Assembly (NCBI GenBank): GCA_963825645.1
Contig: CAWGTT010000002.1
Coordinates: 496,001 to 560,000, forward strand
Length of the DNA stretch: 64,000 bases
Reading direction: 5' to 3'
DNA from: JADJPO01 sp963825645
GTDB lineage: Bacteria; Actinomycetota; Actinomycetes; Actinomycetales; Kineosporiaceae
Position numbers and translations under genes: made by a program. Below are positions 1-9,126 of this stretch, piece by piece (within the stretch, counting starts at the first letter, position 1; each line of letters starts with the position of its first letter). The notes beneath the pieces are model-generated. The model worked only from the letters and a program-made list of their open reading frames with translations. It was not told the DNA's origin and searched no databases.

Positions 1-352
1 TGGTGATCACCGCGTCGGTGACCTTCTCGCCGAGGTACTCCTCGGCGTCCCGCTTCAGCTTCATCAGCACCCGCGCGGAGATCTCCTGCGCTGTGTACTT
101 CTTGCCGTCGATCTCGACGCTCCAGTCGCTGCCCATGTGGCGCTTGACCGACCGGATGGTCCGCTCGACGTTGGTAACCGCCTGGCGCTTGGCGACCTCG
201 CCGACCAGGGGCTCACCCGACTTGGCGAACGCGACGACGGACGGCGTGGTGCGCCCACCCTCGGCGTTCGCGATGACCGTGGGCTCGCCGCCTTCAAGGA
301 CGGCGACGACGGAGTTGGTCGTGCCCAGGTCGATACCGACCGCTCGTGCCAT
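1..352 (-). CDS. dnaK: DnaK (Hsp70) chaperone, N-terminal 117 residues, cut by window edge
   Basis: This is the start of the Hsp70 ATPase chaperone, which refolds client proteins in the cytosol with DnaJ and GrpE. The reading begins MARAVGIDLGTTNSVVAV, the phosphate-1 loop of the Hsp70 nucleotide-binding domain, and continues with the family sequences GGRTTPSVVAF and VGEVAKRQAVTN. Only the first 117 codons are inside the window; the rest lies beyond base 1. The start is fixed by the conserved N-terminus. Two HAIR-like inverted repeats lie upstream, which suggests HspR repression as in other actinobacteria. grpE and dnaJ would be expected downstream but are outside the window. Confidence 0.97.
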   Translation of the reverse strand, partial: MARAVGIDLGTTNSVVAVLEGGEPTVIANAEGGRTTPSVVAFAKSGEPLVGEVAKRQAVTNVERTIRSVKRHMGSDWSVEIDGKKYTAQEISARVLMKLKRDAEEYLGEKVTDAVIT

Positions 353-391
353 GGTGATGATCCCTCTCTGATGTGCGTTTGGGGTGTCAGA

Positions 392-411
392 GTTGAGTTG
401 CCTGCACTCAC
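392..411. promoter_or_regulatory. HAIR-like HspR operator, proximal copy
   Basis: The sequence reads TTGAGT, seven bases, then ACTCAC. The known HAIR operator of HspR is CTTGAGT-N7-ACTCAAG, so the spacing is exact and the arms nearly so. It lies about 40 bp upstream of dnaK, where HspR would block transcription outside heat shock. HspR itself is not in the window. Confidence 0.6.
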
Positions 412-454
412 CTTCGGCAGGTGGCCCGGTCTTGTCAACTCGGGGCTGACCAAA

Positions 455-475
455 GTTGAGTCTGATAGAATCAAC
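455..475. promoter_or_regulatory. HAIR-like HspR operator, distal copy
   Basis: This second copy reads TTGAGT, seven bases, AATCAA, and sits within a symmetric AGTTGA...TCAACT frame about 105 bp upstream of dnaK. One arm deviates from the HAIR consensus. Tandem HAIR sites are usual before actinobacterial dnaK operons. A promoter probably lies around or between these two sites, but I could not place -35 and -10 boxes with confidence. Confidence 0.55.
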
Positions 476-522
476 TCTGCTTGGGGCGCACGTGTTCCCG
501 TCGGGGCCAAACAGATCGCATT

Positions 523-581
523 GAAGATCACGATGCGGGGAAACATGCCGAAACCACGCAGATCCACGCATCGTGATCTTC
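523..581. repeat. Inverted repeat related to the 16309-16385 palindrome
   Basis: Two perfect 15-base arms (GAAGATCACGATGCG and its complement) flank a 29-base spacer. The right half continues into sequence nearly identical to the palindrome at 16309-16385, while the left outer part is degenerate. The rest of the 353-756 gap beyond this element and the HAIR sites shows no credible gene. It could be a shared bidirectional terminator for dnaK-side and DedA-side transcripts or a dispersed intergenic element. Confidence 0.7.
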
Positions 582-756
582 ACTGTGATCGACGCGGGTC
601 ACGGCTGGAGTGCCCACGGTTGAAGATCCCTGGCCAGCGACGTCACCCACGAGACCGAGGAGTCGATCACCGAGGCAGCCCCGCCTGGCGATCGAGGAGA
701 CGTCTGACGTCGACAACTGCTTCGCCGACGCCCTCGCGCGCCGGGTTAGTGAGCCC

Positions 757-1344
757 CTACTGCACAAGGGAGGACGACTTCGCCCAGACGGACATCGGTG
801 CCGCACGCTGAGTCCCGTCCTGAGGGAGACGTCCGAGAACCGACTGGACCGCGGAGATGGACCCACCGGCCAGGTCGCCGAGTCCGGTTACCACCCTGAC
901 CCAGGTCAGGCCGCTGGCCACGTTCGCGACCGGGATACGCGGGTAGGGCATACCGGTGGCGCCCGCGACCGTCGGCACCAGGGCTCGCAGGATGCCGACC
1001 CGACGACCGAGTACCACGGCCCAGGCGTCTCGGGTCTCGACGTAGGCGCGGACTCGAGACCAGCGCTCGGCGCCGATCCATATGCCTGCCCGACTGGATT
1101 CGATGGCCGGCCCGAAGCGCCGTCCGACCGCGTAGCCCATCGAGTCGCCGGCGACGGCGGCGACCACCAACGGAAGCAGGACCGCCAACAACAGGTTTCC
1201 CCGTGCCGCGAGGACGCCGCCCACCAGAAGGGCCGTCTCGCCGGGAACGACGAGGCCGACGAAGGCGGCAGCCTCCAGCAGCACCAGCACGGTGATGACG
1301 GCGCAGACCGTCGGGCCGAGGAACGTGCTCAGGATCTGGCCCAT
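757..1344 (-). CDS. DedA-family membrane protein
   Basis: This 195-residue integral membrane protein belongs to the DedA/SNARE-associated family, whose members act in lipid-carrier or phospholipid translocation and membrane homeostasis. The family signatures are visible: VVPGETALLVGG near residue 33, GDSMGYAVGRRFG near residue 65, and GRRVGILRALVPTVAG in the C-terminal half. At least four hydrophobic segments can be read. The length matches typical DedA proteins of about 200 residues. The C-terminal 25 residues are polar and unconserved. No partner gene is coupled to it; the neighbouring membrane-lipid genes on the other strand suggest an envelope role. Confidence 0.85.
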   Translation of the reverse strand: MGQILSTFLGPTVCAVITVLVLLEAAAFVGLVVPGETALLVGGVLAARGNLLLAVLLPLVVAAVAGDSMGYAVGRRFGPAIESSRAGIWIGAERWSRVRAYVETRDAWAVVLGRRVGILRALVPTVAGATGMPYPRIPVANVASGLTWVRVVTGLGDLAGGSISAVQSVLGRLPQDGTQRAAPMSVWAKSSSLVQ

Positions 1345-1698
1345 CCGGGTCCTCCTTGGCCTTCGCTCGTGGTTTGGCTGCGACGCGCGGTGTCGGTGCC
1401 CACCCTGTCCGGCCGAACCTGAACGATTCCTGAGCTCGGGCTGGTGTGGGACTCGGCCTCGGCTGAACCCACACCCGGCCCGGCCCGGCCCGGCCGGGCA
1501 GGGCCACGGACGCCGGGACGAGCTCGCCAGGGCTTGCCCGGCGTTCGTCGGCCTCGGCGCCGCATCGCGGCCACCGCTGGGTCCAGAAGGCGTCCACTTT
1601 GCCCGGTCTCTGTCCCTGGGCCCGATCAGGGACGGCTGGGGGGTCGATCAGGGACGGCACCGGATCCCCGGGGACGCTGCCCGGCCCACCGTTGGGAC

Positions 1699-2856
1699 AT
1701 GAACGCGCCCCCTGCGCACGACGAGTCTCCGCTCCGCCGTTCAGGAACCGTTCAGGCCTCCCGCGGCACTCTCAGTGACAAGACCTCCGTCGTCGCGGCC
1801 CCTGCGGCCCCCTACGCCGAACCCGCACCGCAGGCAGGTCATCTGATGGGCGTTCTGCGCAGCGCCGCCGTGCTGCTCCTGGCGGGCGCGCTCACCTGGT
1901 GGCTGATCCCGGCAGCGGCGGCGACGCCCTGGAGTGGCATCGCCGTCCTGCTGCTGTCGGTGACGACGCTGAAGGTCGCCGGTCTGCTGATCCTCTGGGC
2001 GGTGGGCCTCGTCCTGCACTCCTACGTGCTCACCAGCTCGCTGCCGGGCCTGAGCCACCGCCGCGCCCTGACCCTGAACCTCACCGGTTCAGCCGTGTCG
2101 AACCTCCTACCCGCCGGCGGGGCGGCGGGCGTGGCCACCAACCTGGTGATGATGCGCCGTTGGTCGATTCCCCTGATGTCGTTCACGGCCTTCACCGTGG
2201 TGAGCAACGTCTGGGACGTCGCCGCCAAGCTACTACTGCCAGCGGTTGCCGTCGCCCTGGTCCTCCTGGGGGGCGCCGTCCTGCCGCCCCTTCTGCTCGC
2301 CGGCGCCGCGGTCGCCATCGTCGCTCTGGTCGCAGCGCTCGCCGCGGTGTGGGTCGTGGGAAGGCGACGGACGTCGGACCCGCCCCCACCGCAGGCGAAG
2401 GCCCTCGAGCAGCACGACAGGCCGCCGGGGCGTTCCGTGCTCAGGTGGCTCGACCGGGCCGTCGGCGCGACACGTGGTGCCTGGCCGTTGGCCCTGAGAA
2501 CCGCGGGTGCGCGTTGGCCTCAGCTGACCGCCGGAATGGTCGGCTACCTCGGCGCTCAGGCGGCACTGCTGTGGGCATGCTTCGCGGCCTTGGGCTCTCC
2601 GGTCGCCATCACCGCCGTCGTCGCGGCGTTCGCCGTCGAGCGGCTGACCACCCTGGTGCCGATCACACCGTCCGGGGTCGGGCTTGCCGAGGCCGGCGCC
2701 GTGTCGGTCCTGGTCGCCCTGGGGTGCGCGCCTGCCGTCGCCGGGGCCGGAGTCCTGCTGTACCGGCTGTTCACCGTCGTCCTGGAGATCCCCGTAGGAG
2801 CCCTGTGGCTGGCTGCATGGAGTCACAGCACCACTCGCCCGAGGAGCCCAGCGTGA
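1699..2856 (+). CDS. LPG-synthase TM-domain (flippase-like) membrane protein
   Basis: This polytopic membrane protein resembles the transmembrane half of lysylphosphatidylglycerol synthases (UPF0104/AglD family). It has an LNLTGSAVSNLLPAGGAAG stretch near residue 125, about eight hydrophobic helices, and VERLTTLVPITPSGVGLAEAG near the C-terminus. It has no aminoacyl-transferase domain, so it may move a lipid or lipid-linked sugar across the membrane. I chose the ATG at 1699 because upstream sequence is low-complexity Arg/Pro/Gly coding; an internal ATG at 1846, just before the first helix, is possible. Bases 1345-1698 carry GC-rich CGGCC repeats and no credible gene. Its stop overlaps the following glycosyltransferase start as GTGA, so the two are translated together. 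Confidence 0.8.
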   Translation: MNAPPAHDESPLRRSGTVQASRGTLSDKTSVVAAPAAPYAEPAPQAGHLMGVLRSAAVLLLAGALTWWLIPAAAATPWSGIAVLLLSVTTLKVAGLLILWAVGLVLHSYVLTSSLPGLSHRRALTLNLTGSAVSNLLPAGGAAGVATNLVMMRRWSIPLMSFTAFTVVSNVWDVAAKLLLPAVAVALVLLGGAVLPPLLLAGAAVAIVALVAALAAVWVVGRRRTSDPPPPQAKALEQHDRPPGRSVLRWLDRAVGATRGAWPLALRTAGARWPQLTAGMVGYLGAQAALLWACFAALGSPVAITAVVAAFAVERLTTLVPITPSGVGLAEAGAVSVLVALGCAPAVAGAGVLLYRLFTVVLEIPVGALWLAAWSHSTTRPRSPA

Positions 2857-4001
2857 GAATCCTTCATGTCACCGATACCTTCGCCCCCACCGTCGGCGGC
2901 ATCGAGGCTCTGGTCGCGGGCATGGCAGGCGCTCAGGTGCGGGCTGGTCACGACGTCGACGTGCTGACCCGCACGCCCCAGCCGGGGTCGGACCCGGCGG
3001 CGGCCTTCGGGATCAGCCGCGCCCCCGGGTCACTGAGCGACCTTGTCGAGCGGGCGGACGTCGTCCATGCCCACGTGTCGGCGTACTCACCGCTCGCTCT
3101 GCGGGCCGCCGTCCATGCAGCGGCCACCGGCGTGCCGGTGCTGGCCAGCGTGCACTCGGTCTGGGGACGCGCGTGGCCGCTGATCGCGGGGTGGACCTGG
3201 CTGGAGGGGTCGGCGGGTCTGCCCATCCAGTGGGCCGCGGTCAGCAGCCTCGCCGCCGAGTTCGTCACCAGGGCGGTGCGGCCGCAGGCTCCGGTTCTGG
3301 TGGTGCCCAACGCCATCGAGACCGGGGCATGGAGGCAGCGGGGCACCGCCAGACCGGTGGGACAGGTCACCGTCGTCAGCACGATGCGCATGGCGGCACG
3401 CAAGCGTCCGGTCCCGTTGCTGGCCATGCTGCGCACGGTGCGGGAGAGCATCCCGGCAGATGTGCCGCTGCGCGCCGTCCTGATCGGTGACGGACCCCTG
3501 CTACCTCGGGTGCGACGCTACGTCGCCCGTCACGGCATGGAGTGGGTGGAGCTGCCGGGTGCCCTGACCCCGGAACGGATCCGCGAGGTCTACGTCACGG
3601 CGCACGTGTACGTGGCGCCCGGCGTGATGGAGTCGTTCGGACTGGCGGCACTCGAGGCGCGGACGGCGGGCCTTCCGGTGGTCGCGATGTCTCGCAGCGG
3701 CGTGGCGGACCTGCTGACCGACGGCATCGACTCCCGCCTGGTGCCCGACGATGCCGCGATGACGGCGGCCCTGCGCGATCTCGTCATGGACCGCGAAAGG
3801 CTCGACGTCATGGCGCGGCACTGTCATACCGTCACTCCTGACGCGGACTGGCACGAGGCGGTGTCGGCGGTGTTCGGCGCCTACGCATCGGCCTGGGCGC
3901 TGGCCTCGGTCTCCGCCAGACCCACCCCCTTGAATGACTGCCAGTCGGATCAGCGTGCGCAGCTGGGTGGCCTCGCCCCGCCGGCTCTGCTCGGCAAGTG
4001 A
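2853..4001 (+). CDS. GT4-family glycosyltransferase
   Basis: This 382-residue enzyme has the GT-B fold of family 4 glycosyltransferases. It starts RILHVTDTFAPTVGGIEALV, the N-terminal acceptor domain with its Gly-Gly loop. In the C-terminal half it has VLIGDGPLLPRVR, then GALTPERIREVY and VAPGVMESFGLAALEARTAG, the retaining GT4 E-x7-E nucleotide-sugar site. The GTG start overlaps the preceding stop and has a GAGGAG ribosome site, so it is coupled to the flippase-like gene. Together they suggest assembly and translocation of a glycolipid or lipid-linked glycan. The sugar and acceptor cannot be read from the sequence. Confidence 0.88.
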   Translation: MRILHVTDTFAPTVGGIEALVAGMAGAQVRAGHDVDVLTRTPQPGSDPAAAFGISRAPGSLSDLVERADVVHAHVSAYSPLALRAAVHAAATGVPVLASVHSVWGRAWPLIAGWTWLEGSAGLPIQWAAVSSLAAEFVTRAVRPQAPVLVVPNAIETGAWRQRGTARPVGQVTVVSTMRMAARKRPVPLLAMLRTVRESIPADVPLRAVLIGDGPLLPRVRRYVARHGMEWVELPGALTPERIREVYVTAHVYVAPGVMESFGLAALEARTAGLPVVAMSRSGVADLLTDGIDSRLVPDDAAMTAALRDLVMDRERLDVMARHCHTVTPDADWHEAVSAVFGAYASAWALASVSARPTPLNDCQSDQRAQLGGLAPPALLGK

Positions 4002-4111
4002 GACGGTGGTAGCTCCCCCTGCGAAACCGGCGAGACCATCGCCTGTCCGGATCCGGCGGAGCCGGGTTCCGGCGTAGGGCATGGCGTCGCCTCCTCCCGG
4101 CCGCGGCCATC

Positions 4112-5483
4112 ATGGTTGCGGGTGCCGTGAACGTCCTCAACGGGCTCCTCCCCGCCCTCGGTGGAGAGATCGTCGAGATCACCCCGCTGTTGAGCGCCGA
4201 CGAAGCACCCGGATTCTTGCCGACGAGTCGCATCGCCGCCGTAGAGCTCGGCGTGGCGTTGCTCCTTGTGGGCCGCGGGCTACTTCGGGGATCGAGGACG
4301 GCGTGGGCACTCGCGACGGGCTCGGCGGGGCTGGCCGCCCTGGCTCCCGTCACGCGCGGCGCCGTGACCGTGACCGGCCTGCTGTCGTCGGCGACGCTGG
4401 TCCTGTTGCTGGCGACCCGCTCGGCCTACCGGCTTCGCCCACCGCCGCTCTCGCGCTACTAGTCGTTGCCGACGGGCGCTCTTGCGGCCGGGCTAGCGCT
4501 GTTCGCCGTCGCAGGGTCCGTCGAGATCGACCAGCTCGCCCCGGCACCACTGGCTCAGCGTCTCGACGTGAGCGCCCGGACGATGCTGTTCCTGCCCGGC
4601 GGTGTCGACCAGGAGATCGCCCGCGTGGAGGCCTACGCCACCGCCTTGCGCGTCGGGCTGGGAACGGTGGTCCTCGTCGGCGTGCTGGCCCTGCGCCGCC
4701 GGCGTCGCCGCGGCACGACCGACCGTGAGGCCGTCCGGGCCTTCGTCGTCCAGAACGGACGGACGTCCACGGCTCCACTGCTCACCGTGCCCGACAACGT
4801 CCTTCTGCCTCTGTGTTCCGGCGACGCCCTCGCCGCCGTCGGGATCCGCGGTGGCGTCGCGGTGTGCCTGGGCGGCCCGGTCTCGGTGGCAGGACGGGAG
4901 GCCGAGGCCCTGACCGAGCTCACCGCCTACTGCGAGGAAAAGGGTTTGACGCCCGCGCTGCTCGGCGCCGACACGACCCAGTGCGACCTGGCCGAGGACT
5001 CCGGGTACTCGGTTCTGCAGATAGGCGTCGAGGCCGCACTGGACGTCCAATCCTTCTCCACCGCCGGCAACGTCGCTCCAACATCCGGCACTCGGCGTCC
5101 CGAGCTCGCCGCGCCGGCGTCTCTGTCGTCCCCTACTACGACCATGCGCGCAGCACCACGCGCACGAGACAGCTGGCCGACGTGAGCGCGCAATGGCTAG
5201 ACAACAAGCGTGGACACGAGTGCCCTCCAGGTGTCATGGGACTCCTCGTGGTCGAGTCCATCGCGGACTTCGCCCGGCTAGGCCGTTCCAGGGCAAGCCT
5301 GGGGGAGTCCCGCTCGCGACGACACAAGGACGTGAAGGCCTCGCTCAGCGGTTGCTCGGCTGGCTCTACGAGCACGGTTGCAGCGTATACGGGGCAGCCG
5401 GCCTGTTCCGGTTCAAGGACAAGTCCGACCCCGTGTGGGAACCGATGTGGCTGGCCTACCCCACCCGTGCCCAAATCGGCTAG
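4112..5483 (+). pseudogene. Broken lysyl-phosphatidylglycerol synthase (MprF/DUF2156-like) gene
   Basis: Three consecutive pieces in different frames look like one decayed gene. Bases 4112-4462 encode a membrane segment like the N-terminal domain of actinobacterial LysX/MprF proteins (for example VELGVALLLVGRGLLRGSR), ending in a stop. Bases 4466-5085 continue with helices, then AVRAFVVQNGR and a DUF2156-type aminoacyl-transferase start. Around 5080 the frame changes (RNIRHSASRARRAGVSVVPY), and the end from about 5330 to 5483 is in a third frame (LLGWLYEHGCSVYGAAG, then FKDKSDPVWEPMWLAYP), the usual C-terminus of the family. The intact gene would have moved lysine or a similar residue onto phosphatidylglycerol. 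At least one nonsense change and two frameshifts are needed. Confidence 0.75.
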
Positions 5484-5653
5484 CACCACGGCCAGCCAAT
5501 AGGCCCGGACGGTAGCTACGCGAACACATCTGGAGGGCAAGGACGACTGCCGGCAGCGCACGCCCATGACCAGGGAGGTGTTGTTCGGCCCGAGGTTGAG
5601 CGCGACGTTCCAGTAGTCGGCCGCGGTCTCGCCGACATGGTGGGTGCCGAGAG

Positions 5654-6385
5654 TCAGCGCGGGACCTCGAGACGGTATCCGTGTCCGCGCAGCGTGGTGA
5701 TGACCGGCACGTTCGCATCCGCGCCGGCGGCCTCTTCGAGGCGTCGCCGCAGCGCGGCCATGGTGACGTCGAGGGTCTTTGTGGAGCCGAACCAGTTCTC
5801 GTCCCAGACGGCCGCCATGAGGTCCTCTCGCCGTACCGCGATCCCCGGCTGCGAGGCGAGTTCGGCGAGCAGGTCGAACTCCTTGGGCCGCAGCGGGATC
5901 TGCGTGCCGTGCAGGTGGCAGGTTCGGGCGGCGGTGTCCACGGTGATATCCCCGACGATCAGGACCGGGCCGGTGCGCATCGATGCGAGCGCCGTGGGTC
6001 GTTCGTGTCGCCGGAGACGGGCGCGCAGGCGGGCGAGGAGAACGCTGAGGGCGACGGGTTTGACGAGGTAGTCGTCGGCGCCTACGTCCAGTCCCACGAC
6101 GACGTCGATGTCGTCGCTGCGGGCGGTGACCATGATGATCAGCAGATCGGGGTGGCGGTGACGCAGGTCGCGGGCGATGTCGGTGCCGTCGACGTCGGGA
6201 AGGCCGAGGTCGAGCAGGACCACGTCGAAGTGGCGGCGCTGCGCCTCGATTAGGGCGGCGCCACCGGTGCGGCACCATGAGGCGGCGTAGCCGTGAGCCG
6301 TCAGGCCGGCGGTCAGGTTGCGGCCGATGGTCTCGTCGTCCTCGACGAGCAGGACCGAGTGGTCGACACGCGGTTCACCGGGCAC
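5654..6385 (-). CDS. OmpR/PhoB-family response regulator
   Basis: This 243-residue two-component regulator has a receiver domain (LLVEDDE acidic pair, phospho-Asp in VVLLDLGLPDVDG, conserved Thr in VTARSDD, Lys in DDYLVKPVAL) and a C-terminal winged helix (LRPKEFDLLAELASQPG, then TLDVTMAALRRRLEE and TLRGHGYRLEVPR). The GTG start is chosen just before VPGEPRVDHSVLLVEDDE. It follows the ABC permease by 77 bp on the same strand and probably belongs to that operon. No kinase is adjacent; the divergent kinase at 11424 is the nearest partner candidate. Confidence 0.9.
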   Translation of the reverse strand: MPGEPRVDHSVLLVEDDETIGRNLTAGLTAHGYAASWCRTGGAALIEAQRRHFDVVLLDLGLPDVDGTDIARDLRHRHPDLLIIMVTARSDDIDVVVGLDVGADDYLVKPVALSVLLARLRARLRRHERPTALASMRTGPVLIVGDITVDTAARTCHLHGTQIPLRPKEFDLLAELASQPGIAVRREDLMAAVWDENWFGSTKTLDVTMAALRRRLEEAAGADANVPVITTLRGHGYRLEVPR

Positions 6386-6462
6386 GCCGACACCGTATCC
6401 AGGTGCGCGGCGACCGCGCGGCGACGTCTGAATGTGATCTATGGGTGGCAGACCGGGGCTGG

Positions 6463-9126
6463 TCACAGATCCCGCAGGTCCTCGACGGCCGGGCGGGTCG
6501 TGCGACGCGCTCCGGTCAGTGCGGCGACGGTGACGGCAAAGAGGACGGCGAGCAGGGTGGCACCGAGGTAGGCCCAGGGAACGGCGATCACCGAGGGGGG
6601 TGGGTCGAACACCCCGGTCAGCACCGTGACGAGCATCCGGGACAACGCCCAGGCGATCACCGCGCCCCCGGCGAGCCCGGCGAGGGTAACGGCGGCCGCC
6701 TCGGAGAGGACAAGCCCGCGAGTCTGCCGCACGGTCGCGCCGAGCACGGTGGTGATGGCGAAGGTGCGCCGTCGTTCGGCCAGTCCGAGTGCCAGCACGA
6801 TCCCGGCGGCGGCTGCGGCCAGGATGACGGCGAAGGCGAGCTCGATGCGGGTCAACCCAGCGAGGTCGACCGAGGTCAGGCTCGATCCGACGGAGGATCT
6901 GGACTGCGTGATGTCGGTGACGGTCGCCGACGTCCCGACGTCGGCGCGTACCCGGGCGGCGACCTGTGCCTGGTTGCTGCCTCCGGTGTCGAGCAGGAAG
7001 GCCCCGACGGCGTTGCTGCCGGTGGCCCGAGCGACGTAGTCGGCGTTGGCGACGAAGAAGCTGTCCTTGGGGGCGGTGGGGAACTCCTTGACGATGCCGG
7101 CGTAGTGGAAGGGGACGGTCTTGTAGGTCTGGGTGGTCGCGTCCTGCAGGCGAAGGTTGATCAGGTCGCCGGGCCGGAGCTGGAAGTCCTTGACGGTTTC
7201 GTCGCTGACCAGGATGGAGTCGGGGCGGGTGGCCAGGGTGCCGATGAGCTGCCGGGCGGTGCCGCCGACGAAGTAGGCGTCCTGCAGGGCCGTGGCGCTG
7301 GTGATGGTTGACGGTCGTACCCCGTAGAGGTCTTGCAGGTCCGAGCCGACATAGGCGAAGCGGTGCTGGACGGGTTCGACGTGGCGCACTCCCGCGGTGG
7401 CGGCGAGGGCGGCGGCGGCGTCCGGACCGACCGTGACACCCGGCGACTCGGTGACGGTGACGTCCGCTCCGTTGGTGAGCAGCGCGTCGACCTCGGCTTG
7501 CTGGCGGTAGGTGGCGTTGAAGGTGGCCGTCGAGGCCGCGAAGGACACCGCCAGGGCGAGCAGGACCACCGAGCGGGCCAGGGGCCGGGTCCGACGGGTC
7601 ATGCTGGCGGCGGTGGTGCCGGCGAGGCGCCCGGCCAAGGGCCGGACCAGCCGGGTCAGCGGGCGCCGGCCGTGGGTCAGGGCCCAGGTGGAGATGCGCC
7701 ACAGCAGTAGGGCTGAGCCGATCCAGAGCAGGGCCGGTCCGAGGAAGGCCCAGTAGCTGACCGAGATCGCAGCCACGCCTTCGGGGGCGAGGACCAGGGA
7801 GTAGTTGTTGCTGCCTGAGGCCCAGAACACGAAGGCGGAGACCGCCAGCAGGATGACGTCCAGGCCGAGGCGGGCCCACAACGGGCTCCCGCCTGCTGCG
7901 GCGGTCCGGCGGGTGGATGCCACCGTCGCCGAGCGCAGGTCACGCCACGCCGGGAGCAGGACGGTGGTCGCGGCGATCCCAAGCCCGGTGAGGGCGGCCA
8001 GGGCGAACCAGCCGGCCTGCGCGGACGTCGACCCACCGAAACCGTTGCTGCCGAATGTGATACGCCCGACGACGAGGGCGGCGGCCAGGCCCATGAGGGC
8101 CCCGGCGACTCCCACGGCGGCGGCCTCGATCGCGGCCAGGCCCAGGATCCGGCGAGCCCTGATCCCACGAGTGCGCATCAGGGCCTGCTCGCCCCGGCGG
8201 CGGTCCACGCCCGCACCGGCGACGGCCGCGGTGAGTAGGGCGGCCAGGATTGCACCAGGGGCGCCGAGGAAGAGGAACAGGATCTGGGCGTACAGGGCGT
8301 CCTTGCGGGCGGCGTCCAGCGCTGCGCCGAGGTTGTCGCCGACCAGACCGGTTCCGGCCAGGCGGGCTTCCAGGTTGTGGGCTGCTCCGGTGACCTGGGT
8401 GAAGGCGGTGGCGGGGTCAGGGGCCAGCGCGGCGCTGCGGTGCAAGTGGATCTGGGTGACCACGGAAGCGGGGTCCACCCGCACCGCAGGGGTGGTGAGG
8501 GTCGCGAAGGTGGCCTGTGGCACCAGGATGACGTTGTCCGGGGGAGCGGCGGGCTGGGACTGGGGTGGGGCGCCGACCTTCTGGAACAGGGAGTTGGCCT
8601 GCGGGAGGTCGACGACGCCGGCGACCTGGACCGCGGTGGCCGTGGCGGCGCCGGGCAGGGTGATGGACACGGTGTCCCCCGGCGCCACGTGCAGGTTGGC
8701 GGCGGTCTGCTGGGCGACCAGGACGCCGTCGCGTCGCCCGGCCAGCTGACGGATCTGATCGGGGAAGGCGGCTCGGTAGCCGTCGGGTAGCCCGAGCAGG
8801 ACGCCCGGACCGGTCGTCTGGGTGGTGCCTGCGGTGGTAGCTCCGAAACCGCCGGTGCGGGCGAAGCCGACGGCAAGGGCGTCCGTGACCCCCGGCGCGG
8901 CCTTGACCGCAGCCAGGGCGGCGGTGGGGTCGGCGCCGGGGGTGACCTCGACCTGCCAGTCAACGGCCACCGATCGGGTGGCCCGCGCGGTCATGGTTGC
9001 CTTCGACGCGGCGAGGAAGGTCCCGAGGGCAGCGATCAGCGCCACAGCCAGGGCCACGCCGGTAGCGGTCATCGCGAGGCGGCCACCGCGGTGCCGGAGC
9101 AGCCCGGCGAGCCACGTCCCGGTCAC
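6463..9126 (-). CDS. FtsX/MacB-type ABC transporter permease
   Basis: This permease of about 887 residues has one N-terminal helix (near MTATGVALAVALIAALGTFL), a large extracytoplasmic domain, an FtsX-type helix block, a second extracytoplasmic domain, and a final FtsX block (LAFAVILAAAAAGIVLALGL and LVLSEAAAVTLAGLAGGAV). The duplicated architecture is typical of long actinobacterial permeases for lipoproteins, antimicrobial peptides or large substrates. The GTG start overlaps the stop of the ATPase gene upstream by four bases (GTGA), which decides against the longer reading. It acts with one or both ATPases at 9123-10534. Substrate unknown. Confidence 0.85.
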   Translation of the reverse strand: MTGTWLAGLLRHRGGRLAMTATGVALAVALIAALGTFLAASKATMTARATRSVAVDWQVEVTPGADPTAALAAVKAAPGVTDALAVGFARTGGFGATTAGTTQTTGPGVLLGLPDGYRAAFPDQIRQLAGRRDGVLVAQQTAANLHVAPGDTVSITLPGAATATAVQVAGVVDLPQANSLFQKVGAPPQSQPAAPPDNVILVPQATFATLTTPAVRVDPASVVTQIHLHRSAALAPDPATAFTQVTGAAHNLEARLAGTGLVGDNLGAALDAARKDALYAQILFLFLGAPGAILAALLTAAVAGAGVDRRRGEQALMRTRGIRARRILGLAAIEAAAVGVAGALMGLAAALVVGRITFGSNGFGGSTSAQAGWFALAALTGLGIAATTVLLPAWRDLRSATVASTRRTAAAGGSPLWARLGLDVILLAVSAFVFWASGSNNYSLVLAPEGVAAISVSYWAFLGPALLWIGSALLLWRISTWALTHGRRPLTRLVRPLAGRLAGTTAASMTRRTRPLARSVVLLALAVSFAASTATFNATYRQQAEVDALLTNGADVTVTESPGVTVGPDAAAALAATAGVRHVEPVQHRFAYVGSDLQDLYGVRPSTITSATALQDAYFVGGTARQLIGTLATRPDSILVSDETVKDFQLRPGDLINLRLQDATTQTYKTVPFHYAGIVKEFPTAPKDSFFVANADYVARATGSNAVGAFLLDTGGSNQAQVAARVRADVGTSATVTDITQSRSSVGSSLTSVDLAGLTRIELAFAVILAAAAAGIVLALGLAERRRTFAITTVLGATVRQTRGLVLSEAAAVTLAGLAGGAVIAWALSRMLVTVLTGVFDPPPSVIAVPWAYLGATLLAVLFAVTVAALTGARRTTRPAVEDLRDL

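Noticed and set aside
137..1422. Plus-strand open frames over dnaK and DedA
   Set aside because: They lie opposite recognisable genes and have no domain or ribosome site.
1470..1500. CGGCC runs as a structural repeat element
   Set aside because: A few copies of a 5-bp G+C word are expected in a genome of this composition.
1444..1698. An 85-residue N-terminal extension of the flippase-like protein
   Set aside because: It is Arg/Pro/Gly-rich translation of G+C repeats with no hydrophobic or family content.
6386..7879. A long minus-strand reading joining the regulator with upstream sequence
   Set aside because: The upstream part overlaps the permease gene in another frame and is low-complexity; the regulator begins at the GTG at 6385.
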